From positions 2,687,882-2,751,881 of the forward strand of contig OY829660.1 in NCBI GenBank assembly GCA_963691815.1: a stretch of 64,000 bases of DNA, in the 5' to 3' direction. The position numbers were made by a program, and so were the translations under genes. This document shows, one piece after another, positions 1 through 45,805 of the stretch; the stretch's first letter is position 1; every line of letters starts with the position of its first letter. The notes beneath the pieces were generated by a model, which was not told the origin of the DNA, ran no database searches, and saw only the letters and a list, made by a program, of their open reading frames with translations. The DNA is from Echiichthys vipera. Its lineage: Eukaryota > Chordata > Actinopteri > Perciformes > Trachinidae.

Positions 1-399
1 TTACAACGATTTGACACATTTATGGAGGTGTCTTGATGGAACGAGGTGTGCACGGTGTGCGGTGAGCGGCGTGGTTAAATCTTTATGGTCATTAGATGCT
101 AAGAGATAACGGGGGAGGGGGAGGGGGGTATGAATGCACGTGGACAGCGAGCACCCGTGTACGGATAATAAGACGGGAAATTAAACCGCATCGTTCTGTG
201 AAATCTCAATTACCTGGTAAATGTTAATGTTGTGTTTCCAAGGGTTAGGAGTCGCTGCGTGCGGCGTTTCCCCCCCGTATCTGACCCCCGGGCCGCGCTG
301 AAGACGTCGCCGACGCCTTTTTACTGACAAAAATCTGCATTTGTAAGGTTTTAGGGGAGCGCACTGGATTAGATTGAGACACTTTGCTTTCTATGGTTT

Positions 400-2760
400 C
401 AAATAACGACATTTTCCTAGTTTTCCGTGCATTTACCTCCTTTTTTTAATGAGTTTTCATCCATTTTCCTCCTTTTTTTATTCATTTATTAGTAGAAATT
501 AAAAGTTGCATGCGAGGATAAACTGCTAGGGTCAACGTGAGATGTTGATTTGAATTTGTGGGGAAATAAATGTTTACAGAACGACGTATTTACAAGTTAA
601 ACGCACTCTAGTTTCACAGACTAGGGCCCCCAAAAAGCTACAAACGGCCCTGCTCCAGGCCCCCCAGCCAAAGTTAGGACGATCTACTGTGACGTCACCA
701 AGACAACTTCCAGAAAAGTCCAAAAAAAAACACAATTATGCATCAAAAGACGCACAATTAACACACAAAATAACTCTAAAATCGGATGTGAAGTATTTCT
801 TAAATATGTTTGAACTAAAGTTCTGAATAAAATGAGAAAAAACTGTGAATTTAACAAAATAACGTGAAAAATTCAAAGGAGGATGCAATAAAATGAGGCT
901 TTAATCATGTTATTATTCCATAAAGACTAAATATATTAACTGGATTACATTAAAAAAAAAATTATAGTTAAGACGATCGACTGTGACGTTACCAAGACAA
1001 CGTCTAGAAAAGTAAAAAAAAACAACAATTATGCATAAAAAGACACATAAATATGTCGTCTAAATTGATAATAACACGCACAACATGACTCTAAAATCAC
1101 ATGTATTATGTATATGTAGTATTTCTTAAATAATTTGTGACTAAAGTTTTTAATAAAATAATAAAATACTCTGAATTTTTCACGTTATGTGTTAAATTCA
1201 CACAGGAGGACACAAAAATGAGGCTTTATCACGTTGTTATTTCAATTCAATTCTATTATATTTTATTTATAGTGCCAAATCATAAGTAAAGTGATCTCAG
1301 GAGACTTTACGGATCAGGTAAAGACCAAACTCTGTGACTTAGTTATGATTTAATATGATGGAGACCAAAATAAAGTGGAATCATATCGTAATAAATCATA
1401 GATTGAGATATCGTGATGCACAACATCTCAATCTAAATAGATAAAACAACACAAAGTAACTTGAATTTGAAAGGGAAATGGTTACTACGCCTTTTCCAAC
1501 GTCCATTTTCAAGCGGTCCCAGCGCATCACAGTTTTGGTAAATGACGTATTTCAAAGAATACATAAAGATATTGGTAGTTATGCCTTCTCTGAGGTCAAA
1601 TTAAAGCACTTTTAACGCACTTTTCAGGTCCATTTTCCAGCGTTTCCAGCAGATCACAGCTGCGGTAGATCACATGTGTCTCAGAATACATAAAGATATT
1701 GAAAGTTATGATTTCACCTGGATTTTTTCCCATTAAAATCACATTTAAAGAGATTGTTTTATGTTATTTTCATACAGACTCTATATTAAAGGGATTACAG
1801 TGGAAGTTTAAGCTAAAACGACCTGATCCACGGTCACCAAGACAACGTTTAGACCTGAGGTTGAATCAAAACCAGGCTCCAGTGCTAAAAGAATAAAGCT
1901 AAAGGTTAAATTATATAAAACACGCTTCAAAACAAAAGGAAATTCATGTTTGATTGTGTCGAAGGTGTCGCAGCTATGAGGAAAAAAAGCAGATTATTTA
2001 AACCAAAGTCTGAAACAACGGGGAAGGAAATGAAGCTTTTCTGACGGATGTTTATAAAAAAGAACAAAAAAGTCTCAGATTTTGTGCGTCGAGGAGCTTT
2101 TTTCACCCTTCAAGCATCTTTTTTATAATTTTATTGTTGATTAAAAGTTTAAAATCTGCTTTTGTGACGACCTTAAATAAAACTACCATAAATGAAGCCA
2201 TTTAACTACATTCAGAGTCAAATTCAAGCACTTTTCAAGCATTTAAAGGTGCATTTTCATGCTTTTCAAACATCTTACAGCTGTGGTCAACTACATATTT
2301 ACACAGTACAATACTCAATATACACATTATTTCACTTGTGCGTCACAAAATGAGATGTTATTGTCCTGTAAACGGCCACTGTGATGCTGAACTCGACTAC
2401 TAGAGCGACACAAACATAATCAACGACTACTTTGATGATCTGTTAATCATCAACAGTCATTTTCATGCAATATGAGCTTTGAAATATGAGTTATAAATCA
2501 GTGTTATATCATGTTCCAGCGCCGCATGTATCAGAGATTTCAAGCACTTTACTCAAAATCAAAGCAGTTGAAAGTTTTCATGTTTTTCCAGCGTTTTTCC
2601 TCCTTTTACGCTTTTTATTTGTTTGTTTTTAGACATTAAAAGCTGCGTATGGGGTCAACCTTAGATGTAGATTTGAATTTAAGGGGAAACAAATAAATCA
2701 GAAGGATGCATTTAAAAGTTAAATGCACGCACCTCGTACGAACTCTTTATATTAAAAGTG
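400..2760. repeat. Degenerate dispersed/tandem repeat region
   Basis: The segment at about 673-936 recurs at about 967-1243. Both contain GACGATC..ACTGTGACGT, CACCAAGACAAC-type and AATGAGGCTTTA blocks in the same order. A weaker third version of the start lies near 1810-1860. Blocks near 540-600 recur near 2655-2720. The part at about 2225-2370 recurs in RAB2A intron 1 near 36490-36610. No coding potential is recognised. Confidence 0.6.
1257..1350 (-). repeat. SINE/LINE 3'-tail fragment (TTTGGCACTATAAATAAA-type)
   Basis: On the minus strand this reads as the common fish tail that contains GGTCTTTACCTGATC, then TTATGATTTGGCACTATAAA. It matches copies near 31003, 42083 and 47484. Confidence 0.55.
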
Positions 2761-2771
2761 TAAGTCAGGCG

Positions 2772-3852
2772 CAAAATCATCCGCCCCATCTTTTTCAGCA
2801 CTTGCGTCAAATAATCCATCAAGTTTTTTCCGCGTAACAACTGTTAACGGAGAAATCCAGGAGAGTGGCTAACAGCTGTACGTGGCTAACAGTGATTAGC
2901 TCTGGGCGGTACGGTGAAGGCATTCAAAGGTCTTTTTTAACCACTAATGCTGCTGGAAATAACAGCAAACCTCTGCAGCAGCATGAGAAGAGTCCCTACA
3001 CACAAAACAAAGCACCAATGGGCTCCTTTCTTTGGGATTGACTTTGGTAATCCACTGTAATGGATTTTACTATGAGAGGAGCTGGTACAGGGGCCAGTAG
3101 ATAAGTCTTTAAAACACCACAAGCAGTTTAAAAAGCTGATTATATTCGGGTTAAGGGCATACCCCGGTTTCTTAAACACCATGTAAACACTGTACCCCGG
3201 TTAACAGACCCAGAGAACTCCTTCAGTTCCCTGATTATTCTCGCATTATTATTGGGTTTCTCATCTGCGCATGGTCCCCACTCCGCGGTGGTGGCTTTTG
3301 ACCCAGAAGTAGAATAAACCAGGAAGCAACGGCACCGAAAAACAACAATAATAGTGCGTTACCCTTAAATCGAAGGAGGACTTCGCAACGACAAGTAACA
3401 TCACTACCAAGAAGACCCGTTTCTGTCGTATTTCGGTCCAAAAGTCGCCCGTTTGTGATTCTGACAAAGGTGAACCGGACAAAAGTCGTATTCAGTCCAG
3501 CTGTGTGTTGCCGGAGAGCCGGAGGAAGAGCTACTCCGCCATTTTCCCCGTTCAACCCCTGCTAATGTAAACACACGACTCTTAATAAACTCTGGCTTCA
3601 CTAACTACGTTGTTGGTGCTTTGTTGTGTGTGTAGGGACTCTTCTCATGCTGATGCAGAGGTTTGCTGTTATTTTCACCAGTATTAGTGGTTAAAAAAGA
3701 CCTTTGAATGCCTTCACCGCGCTGCCACGAGCTAATCACTGTTAGCCACGTCCGACTGTTAGCGTCAGATTTCTCTGTTAATCTACACACGCAAAAACTG
3801 ACTGGGTGGCTTATTTGACGCATAAGCGCGAAAAAGGACCATTGGGTGAGTT
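2772..3852. mobile_element. Long-arm foldback MITE with a nested insertion
   Basis: The left arm (about 2772-3080) and right arm (about 3605-3852) are inverted repeats of each other. Shared blocks are AACGGAGAAATC, GCTAACAGTGATTAGCTC, AAAGGTCTTTTTTAACCAC and GCAAACCTCTGCAGCAGCAT. The arms end near CAAAATCATCC / CCATTGGGTGA. The middle (about 3130-3556) is a different dispersed repeat that also occurs at 17715-18160, so it looks nested. Related copies are at 24916-25048, 26783-27252, 34361-34797 and 53253-53370. The superfamily is not determined. Confidence 0.7.
3130..3556 (+). repeat. Dispersed repeat nested in the foldback element
   Basis: The order of blocks matches 17715-18160: GATTATAT.CG, CCATGTAAACAC, TTTTGACCCAGAA, AGGAAGCAACGGC, CACTACCAAGAAGAC and GAGTTACTCCG-type endings. 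The absence of a shared reading frame suggests a nonautonomous DNA element. Confidence 0.6.
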
Positions 3853-4015
3853 TGTGTCGTAATTAGACTTTAAGATTAAATGTAAAAATCTAAAAAATCC
3901 CAATCCCGTGTGGACATTTTGACTTTTTGTCCTCCATGTTTTGCTCCTGCAGAGGGAAGAGAAGAGAGCCTCAACTTTAAACCACAAGAAAAGACCAAAT
4001 AGTGGTGAACATCTG

Positions 4016-4017
<2 letters not shown>

Positions 4018-4111
<94 letters not shown>
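4018..4111 (+). repeat. (TG)n microsatellite
   Basis: About 47 uninterrupted TG units. Peptides predicted from it (CVCVCV, THTHTH) are artefacts. Confidence 0.98.
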
Positions 4112-4113
<2 letters not shown>

Positions 4114-4559
4114 CCTCTTATCTCTCCCTCTGTGGCCCACTAAACATGACTATAGCTGCCATCTTGGCTCAGACACAAGGTGGTGGTGGGGGTAGTAGCT
4201 GCTGCTGCTGCTGCTGACTCCATGGCAGGAAAAACAACGAACCAGCACATGCACATTAACTGTAATAACACTGCGAATACAACATGAGGTTTAATTAATT
4301 TAAAAAAGTGTGTTTTTAAGGGGTAAAAAGCGTATTTCCCCCTCTTCCCGCAGCTAGCACAGCCCAAAGTTGCGTGAGAGGAGAGCGGCAGGGTGACCAT
4401 TATGCAAGTTGACCGATTACAGAAGACAATATGGAGAAGGAGGGCAGAGCAAACAATAAAAAGTGGCGTTGTCAGAGCAGGAAATGTGTAAATAACGTGT
4501 AAATAATGTGTGTGTACCTGTTAGACAGAGCTACACGGGAGCAAGCAGGTGTTTTGGAG

Positions 4560-6527
<1,968 letters not shown>

Positions 6528-6529
6528 AT

Positions 6530-7640
6530 AAATTAATTAATTAATAAAAACATAAATATTTAAATACATAAATAAATAAATACTTGCTGAGATAAGTGTA
6601 TAAATAAATACAGGATCAAATAAATAAATACATCAATAAATAAATCAATGTAAAAATAAATTAATAAATAAAGTAATTAATTAATAAATGCATAAATAAA
6701 TGTATAAATAATAATAATAAATGTATTTATTTGAATAAATACAAGATAAAATAATTAAATGCTGAATAATAACATGTATAAATACATCAATTAATAAATA
6801 AATTAATTAATAAACGAATTCATTAATGAACAAATGCAGAAATAAATGTATAAATAACAAATGCTGAAATAAATGTATTATTAANNNNNNNNNNNNNNNN
6901 NNNNNNNNNNNNNNNNNNNNNNNNNNNNNNNNNNNNNNNNNNNNNNNNNNNNNNNNNNNNNNNNNNNNNNNNNNNNNNNNNNNNNNNNNNNNNNNNNNNN
7001 NNNNNNNNNNNNNNNNNNNNNNNNNNNNNNNNNNNNNNNNNNNNNNNNNNNNNNNNNNNNNNNNNNNNNNNNNNNNNNNNNNNNAAATACAAGATAAAAT
7101 AATTAAATGCTGAAATAAATAAATAAACTAATTAATTAATGAATAAATGCAGAAATAAATTAATAAATAACAAATAGCTGAAATAAGTGTACGAATGAAT
7201 ACAAGATAAAATAAATTAATGTAGAAATAAATAAATAAATGCTGAAATAAGTGTATAAATAATAATAATAAATGTATTTATTTTAATAAATACAAGATAA
7301 AATAATTAAATGCTGAAATAAATGTATAAATACATCAATAAATAAATAAATATAGAAATAAATAAATTCATTAATTAATAAATGCACAAATAAATAAATA
7401 TGAATGCATTCATAAATGTATCAATCAATGCAGGAATAAATAAATGAATACAGAAACAAATTAATAAATGCATAAATACATAAATAAATGAATGTTGACA
7501 TCAATGTAAAACATTAATTAATTTATTTATAAGATTATTTATTCATATATTTATGTATGCATTTACTTAATCATTAATTTATTAATGCATTTATTTACTA
7601 ATGCATATGTTCAGCATTTATTGATTTCTTCCTGTATTTA
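6530..7640. repeat. Degenerate (TAAA)n AT-rich array containing an assembly gap
   Basis: Irregular repeats of AAATAAATA, with recurring blocks such as ACAAGATAAAATAATTAAATG. It is broken by an N run at 6885-7084. Confidence 0.95.
6885..7084. other. Assembly gap, 200 N
   Basis: A run of exactly 200 N inside the AT-rich array, most likely a placeholder of fixed size. Confidence 0.99.
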
Positions 7641-7835
7641 GTTTTTTTAATAATAAAAAAACTGTAGAAAAGTTTCCATATGTTTCATAATCTAGTTCCC
7701 GTGAGTTTTGAATAATTAAGATGAATGTTTTTATATTTCTCCACAGGTACAAGAGATAAACCTTTATTTTTGCCACTTTAATGCGAAAAAAAACACATTT
7801 TTCTGCTCACACACACTCTCTCACTCTCTCACACA

Positions 7836-7905
7836 CCTTCAGCCTCTTGTCCGGGCTCGGGTCTCGGGGGCAGCAGCTCCAGCAGGGGGATAAAGGCTTC
7901 ATGTC
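7836..7905 (-). mobile_element. LINE 3'-end fragment
   Basis: Contains CTTCAGCCTCTTGTCCGGG and GGGTCTCGGGGGCAGCAGCT, the same 3' end as the LINE copy at 41801-42078. Confidence 0.6.
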
Positions 7906-7920
7906 CAGTCGCTGTAGACC

Positions 7921-8300
7921 AGAGGTGTGAAACTCAGGCCCGTGGGCCAAATCAGGCCCGTGGTGTAATTATGTTTGTCCCCTAAGATCATATCCAGGTT
8001 CTCTGAGAGCTGGTCCGCGAGTTTAAAGCACATCCACGTCTACTTTCCTGTTAACAAACATGAGCATCCATGCTGCCAGTCTCTGCAGACACACTGAATC
8101 CACCCCTCCCAAAAAACGACCAAAGAAAGATGGAGGACAGGAGCTTTCAGCAGATGATCTGTGTGTGAGGTAAAGAGCTGTTTGTCACCGTGGCTGTAAC
8201 CAAAGAATCAAACAGAAGAAACACCACGACAAGAACAAGGAGCTGCACTGGAAAGGTTCAACGTTACACATCTGGAGAGAAGGAACACATGAACATTTGC
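7921..8300 (+). mobile_element. hAT-like transposon remnant
   Basis: It begins with CAGAGGTGTGAAACTC and GGCCCGTGGGCCAAATCAGG, a terminal sequence typical of fish hAT elements. No intact transposase frame follows. The right boundary is uncertain because a minisatellite begins at about 8335. Confidence 0.45.
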
Positions 8301-8334
8301 AGACTTTTTTTCTTCTTTTAGTTAAGAAAGATGA

Positions 8335-8882
8335 AAACACCACAATGAAGCTACAAAATGACTAAAAACAGACGCAAAACACCACAAAAACGTGACAAAA
8401 CAACTAAAAACAGACGCAAAACACCACAAAAAGATACAAAACGACTAAAAACAGACACAAAACACTACAAAAACGTGACAAAACGACTAAAACAAACGCA
8501 AAACACCACAAAATTGTGACAAAACGATTAAAAACAGACGCAAAACACCACAAAAACCTGACAAAACGACTAAAAACAGACGCAAAACACCACAATACGA
8601 CGACAAAACGACTAAAAACAGATGAAAACACCACAAAAAGACTACAATACGACTAAAAACAGACGCAAAACACACAAAAGACGACAAAACGACTAAAAAC
8701 AGATGAAAACACCACAAAAAGACGACAAAACGACTAAAAACAGACGCAAAACACCACAAAAAGACGACAAAACGACTAAAAACAGATTGAAAACACCACT
8801 AAAAGCGACAAATACTTAACAGACGCAAACACCACAAAATACGACAAAAAGACTAAAATCAGATGAAACATCACAAAACATG
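8335..8882 (+). repeat. Minisatellite, unit about 42 bp
   Basis: Degenerate tandem copies of a unit built from GACTAAAAACAGACGCAAAA and CACCACAAAAA. Confidence 0.93.
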
Positions 8883-9419
8883 GTTTAAGTGTGAACGACC
8901 TCTTCACACAGCGTGGAAGAAGAAGACGACTCCCCTCAGTGAACACGTTCACACACACACGCCGGCTCAGACACGTGGTCGTGGTCGTTTCACGTAGAGC
9001 AGTGAACGCGTCGTCATACGCTGAACACGCAAACGCCCCCGACTGCACATGAGCACGGAAATGTTTCATTCATACGCAGAGTCCGCTCAGTCAGGCCGAC
9101 CTTCATCTCTGACTGCTGAAGGTCGAACGGCACGGGTCAGGAGCGCAGCGGCCTGCCCTGCTCTGCGTGTGTGTGTGTGCCGTTGGTGGTGTGTGTGCCC
9201 GTGTGTGTGTGTGGACAGAAAAATACATGTTTTTAGAGTTTAGAATGTTGTTATTATAGTTTATTGTGATATCATTTTCATTTTTCTTTTTTAAGTTTTA
9301 TTTTTCAATGACAACAGAATTACGAGTGAAGAGGAGAGGTGAGGAGGGAGGAGGGAGGAGGAGGAGAGGGGGAGAGGGAGGAGAGGAGGGCCACATAGAT
9401 AAAGATAGCTAGATCCATA

Positions 9420-9446
9420 GATAGATAGATATAGATAGATAGATGC
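9420..9446 (+). repeat. (GATA)n-like short tract
   Basis: ATAGATAGATAGATATAGATAG-type repeats, preceded by a purine-rich (GGAG)n stretch at about 9334-9389. Confidence 0.8.
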
Positions 9447-9704
9447 ATCAGGTTTGCTTGATCCTCCCCTGTAACCCTGTGGTCACACACACACACACAC
9501 ACAAGCACACACACATGCACACGCACACTACATCTTGCTTTACAAACAATAATCATCAGAATAAGATTAATAACCGTTTGAATATATGTAGGAATAAAAA
9601 AAAACAGATGGAAAAGTAACACGAAGCCGAAGCTCGCTACAGTTTACAAAACGCAAAGAGATATGTGTGCATCGTCTGCGTACGCGTGTATATATGTATG
9701 TACT

Positions 9705-9782
9705 GTGGTGTGTGTGTGTGTGTGCGTGTGTGCGTGTGCGTGTGTGTGGTGCGCGTGTGTGTGCGTGTGTGTGTGTGTGCGT
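9705..9782 (+). repeat. Compound (TG)n/(CG) microsatellite
   Basis: TG repeats interrupted by CG steps. A shorter (AC)n tract lies at 9484-9528. Confidence 0.9.
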
Positions 9783-9960
9783 GGAGGGGACGGGAACTGA
9801 AATAATAAATGTTAACACGTGTTTGGATTTATTGTAAATGCCCTGATTCATAAAAAAAACACTCCGCGTGTCTCTGAGGCTGCGTTCACGTCACTTTAAC
9901 GCTTTTCTCCCTCGATCGTTCGTGTTCGTGTTTGCGCTGTGAACAGATCTGCACTGTACG

Positions 9961-10241
<281 letters not shown>

Positions 10242-10556
10242 GCACGTTGGAACCCCAACAACGAAAACAGGCACAGCCAGTTAGCGGCTAGCTGTTAGCG
10301 CAGCTGTAGTAACCGTAGCAACAGCCATTGTCGACTGCGCGCTCTCCTCCCAGTGAAGCAGGCGGAGGGACGGGCGCTACAACTGGCCAAAAGGTCGATC
10401 GTTCATGTTCTCTAACGTAGCGCTAGAGCAAGGTGGAAGTAGCACGCTAGCTAATTAGCTATCCGCTAACCAGTAACACCGTAATGCTTCTTCGTCACAC
10501 TCTTGCACTTTGCCGTCACCTGACAACATTTACTGTAGGCGGTCTCGTCGAAGGCT

Positions 10557-10812
10557 CCCATCCTTCTGTTCAGTCGCGACGTAACGTCCTTTCAAAATAA
10601 GATTTCCGGGTCCAAGGCTCGTATTTCTCCAACGCTGTAGAGCCGCGTTCCCCGTTGTTTGAACAGATCTGAGTTTTTAAAAGATGAAAAGATGTTTAAC
10701 TGACTAAGAGGTGATCGTGATCGTTCACATGTTCGAGCCGTTGTGTCTGTTTTTGTTTGGACCCGGAAATCTTATTTTGAAAGGGTGTTACGTCACTGAA
10801 CAGACGGATGGG
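10557..10812. mobile_element. Palindromic MITE, about 256 bp, with about 58-bp inverted ends
   Basis: The left end (CCATCC.TCTGTTCAGT, GACGTAACG.CCTTTCAAAA, GATTTCCGGGTCCAA) is repeated in inverse at the right end (TTGGACCCGGAAATC, TTTTGAAAGGGTGTTACGTC, ACTGAACAGACGGATGGG). Related copies are at about 29030-29418, with the interior inverted, and about 58453-58610. Confidence 0.75.
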
Positions 10813-11262
10813 AAGTGATGCAAGGCTCCGGCAGGGACAACTCTGCTCACACTTTTCGTGCATTGCGTATGATGTTTTTTTGTTTTTGCGTTGTTTTGTG
10901 CTCGGCGCTCGGGTTTGGGCTCTGAAGCGCAGACTTCTCTCCATGCGGTGAGTCCTCCGGCGTCCACGAGGAGACAAAGTCCCACACACACGGACGTGGT
11001 GACGTGAACGCAGCCTGTAGTGTGCATCTACGCAGGAGTTCTGCTCGTCAGCGGTCAAACGCGGAACAAAAGGGGGGTGATTTGATTGGTTTAGGCAGCT
11101 GTCCAAATCTCTCAGGGGGCGGAGTTAAGGCAGGCAGCTGATTTCAACACAGATTCACGGGGTTCGTAGTTTTTATGTTTGTTTGTGTGGACAAAAAAAG
11201 GTAAACACAATAATTTGGCATAAAAAACACAGAGCTAACGTCAGCGGGAAAGAGAGAGAGAA

Positions 11263-11303
11263 GAGGAGGAGGAGGAGGAGGAGGAGGAGGAGGAGGAGGA
11301 GGG
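11263..11303 (+). repeat. (GGA)n microsatellite
   Basis: About 13 GGA units. The Arg/Leu homopolymer peptides predicted here are artefacts. Confidence 0.95.
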
Positions 11304-11556
11304 GGGAGGATAGAAGGGTAAAGCGGCGCCCGTTACATCGGGGGAAACCTCCAAGCAAAAGAAAACACTGCCGCAGTCATCGATCAAGCTCTAAACAGTA
11401 AACATTATATTTATACTTCTGCAAACTCATGGTTTAAAAAAAGAAAAGAAGAGGAGACACCGTGACATTTTCAGCTGGAGTCGGTTCTCCACCGGGACTT
11501 TTCAACGCCGCCGCTCCACCCGTGAACAGCCCGGCACCGTTCGGACTCGCCATTTA

Positions 11557-12075
11557 AAACAAGAGGGCGCTCGATGAGAAGGCCGCCCTTCACATGAGGG
11601 GTCGCCTCTCCCTACTCCCTTCTCACCCTCCATGAGTATGGAGAGGCTACCCCCATGAGAAGGGCGGCGCGACCCCCCCATAAGAAGGGCGGCGCGACCC
11701 CACCGACGAGAAGGGCAGCGCCGACCCCCCATGAGAAGGGCGGTGCCGACCCCTGATGGAAAATGGCGGAGCCGACTCCCAGATGAGAAGGGCGGTGCCG
11801 ACCCCTGATGGAAAATGGCGGCCTAACGCGGATGAGAAGGATGGCGCCGCCCTTCTCATGGGGCTGAACAACCCCTCATGAGAAGGGCGGCGCCGACCCC
11901 CGATGAGAAGGGCGGCACGAGCCCCCTGATGAAAAGGGCGGCACCAGTCCCCTGATGAGAAGGGCGGCACCAGTCCCCTGATCGGGTCGGTGCCGCCCTT
12001 CTCATCCGGGGTCGGCGCCGCCCTTCTCATCCGGGGTCGATGGCGCCAAACCTGATGAGAAGGGCGGCGCTGGTT
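11557..12075. repeat. GC-rich minisatellite with units in both orientations
   Basis: About 20 degenerate units of roughly 27 bp built on GATGAGAAGGGCGGCGCCGA. A block at about 11985-12040 is inverted (GCCGCCCTTCTCATCCGGGG), and so is a single unit near 11850. Coding predictions here (RPSHGG-like) come from the repeat. Confidence 0.93.
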
Positions 12076-12269
12076 TAAATGAGTTAAAAACGCTAAAAAG
12101 CGTCTCGCAGGCGGTCTCGTTTCAACGCCCCGGTGGAGAAACCAACACGCGTCGCTGCACCTTTAACCCAAAGCAGCTACAGAACCTAAGGAGCCATATA
12201 TACAGAGAGGTGCGATAAATACACTGAACAAAAACATTTCCTCTTGTTTTTTACGTTTGACTTCATAAA

Positions 12270-12343
12270 CGGCGCCCGCTGCTCTCCACGCCACGGCGCC
12301 CGCTGCTCTCCACGCCACGGCGCCCGCTGCTCTCCACGCCACG
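12270..12343 (+). repeat. 24-bp tandem repeat, three copies
   Basis: Three exact copies of a unit containing GGCGCCCGCTGCTCTCCACG. Confidence 0.95.
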
Positions 12344-12399
12344 CCCCTTAACGTTCCTTCGTCTTCTAACTTTCCCCCAAAAGGATCCATTTGCCCACA

Positions 12400-12785
12400 C
12401 GTGACAGTTTGCTTCTTTTATTCTCTCCAGACATTTTAAAACACGTTTATTTGTTGTTGTTATTGTTGTTTTTAAGCCACAGCCACTTCGTAGTGTTCAT
12501 TAAATACAAATCATCTGCAAATTAACACAAAAAAACAAAAAAAGACACAAAGACGAAGAGAGAGAGAACAAAAGAACGGAGAAACAGGGAAAGGAAGCAC
12601 AAAAACAACATCTGCACTTTTGCTTTTTACGTGGATTACAGAGGGACTTGAACGCCTCACAGACCGACATACTGGAACACCTATATCGTCCCTATACACA
12701 CACACACACACACACACACACAGGCATACAGGCACACACACACACACAGGCATACAGGCGCACACACACACGCAGACACATACAG

Positions 12786-12832
<47 letters not shown>

Positions 12833-13176
12833 CAGACACACACACACACACTCAACATGTAGAAACACGCCCTGCTATCAACGTGCTGCGTCACTTCTCC
12901 TCCAAACGTGTACAGATGTGTGTACGGACACGACGCGGCGTTTAATCACCGAACACACAGCTGCTCGACTTCTAATGATTCTGAGGTTCGGTCGGGTCCG
13001 AACGACCACTTCTCACTGATTTAGTGGAGTTTGTAAATCAAAAACATGGGTTTGTTTTGTTTGTTTGAATAAAGAAACGTCAGATTTTCTGAGGCTGAAC
13101 CTGCGGGTGGAGGGTGGAGGGTGGAGCCGACCCGTCCCCGAGAGACGGGAGAGAGACGGACAAAGAGGGGGGGGGG

Positions 13177-13209
<33 letters not shown>

Positions 13210-13329
13210 TAACAAACTGTTAGTGAGCCTGGACAGTTCTGTAGAAACGTAAGGGAGAGTCGGAGAGGAGGAGGAGGAGGAGGAGGAGGAGGAAGGGTCG
13301 GGTGGAGGTGCAGGTGTGGTTCTGGGGCT
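12400..13329 (-). other. Probable RAB2A 3' UTR region with candidate poly(A) signals
   Basis: This stretch follows the RAB2A stop codon on the minus strand. AATAAA hexamers read on the minus strand at 12451-12446 and 12422-12417. It includes an (AC)n-rich microsatellite at about 12697-12851, a GA tract at about 13181-13207 and a (GAG)n tract at 13266-13293. The transcript end is inferred, not shown. Confidence 0.4.
12697..12851 (+). repeat. (AC)n compound microsatellite
   Basis: AC repeats with interspersed GGCATACAGGC blocks, probably in the RAB2A 3' UTR or just beyond it. Confidence 0.95.
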
Positions 13330-45406
<32,077 letters not shown>

Positions 45407-45539
45407 GGCCCCGGTGGTGGTGCGTCTGGACCGTGAAACCTTCGGTAAAGCAGCCCCGGACCGTGTTAACGTGAATAAAAGCGCGGCTGACAGCGGTTAG
45501 CTTGTTTTGTGTTTTTCGCTTCTGTCGCTGCTCAACGAA

Positions 45540-45615
45540 CAATAAACAGCCAGAGCCTCGGCCCTACGTCACACGGCGCTACGTCACACGGCCCCGCCCC
45601 TCGCCACGCTACAGT
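45540..45615 (-). promoter_or_regulatory. Probable RAB2A proximal promoter (GC box plus two TGACGT motifs)
   Basis: About 140-200 nt upstream of the RAB2A start codon there are two closely spaced TGACGTA motifs, seen on the plus strand as TACGTCA within 45565-45586. A GC box, GGGGCGGGG on the minus strand, lies at about 45592-45600. The surroundings are CpG-rich. CRE/ATF-like and Sp1-type sites fit a housekeeping promoter. The transcription start is not determined. Confidence 0.5.
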
Positions 45616-45702
45616 ATGGTGCGTTCAGGGTCCACTCGGAAACTGCGCGGTGCGTTCAAGGCGAGCTTCCGTTTACATTTAATTAAATTCAAATCAATTA
45701 CA

Positions 45703-45765
45703 TTTTATTTACACACTATGACTTATGTATGATAAACATAGACCCAACAATTCCCCCGTAGAGTA
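45703..45765 (-). repeat. SINE tail fragment
   Basis: Contains CAACAATTCCCCCGTAGAGT and CACACTATGACTTATGTATG, matching 47555-47610. Confidence 0.55.
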
Positions 45766-45805
45766 CATTTACATCTACTATCCAATTGTTATTAATCATA
45801 ATTTC

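Noticed and set aside
3811..4217. Long Cys-Val or Thr-His repeat proteins
   Set aside because: They are translations of a (TG)n microsatellite. The same applies at 9891-10298, 20840-21523, 25275-25758 and 63049-63336.
8335..8882. CRISPR-like array
   Set aside because: The units are degenerate, contiguous minisatellite copies without unique spacers, and the genome is vertebrate.
11502..12030. Two Arg/Pro/Ser-rich frames
   Set aside because: They coincide with the 27-bp minisatellite and follow its period.
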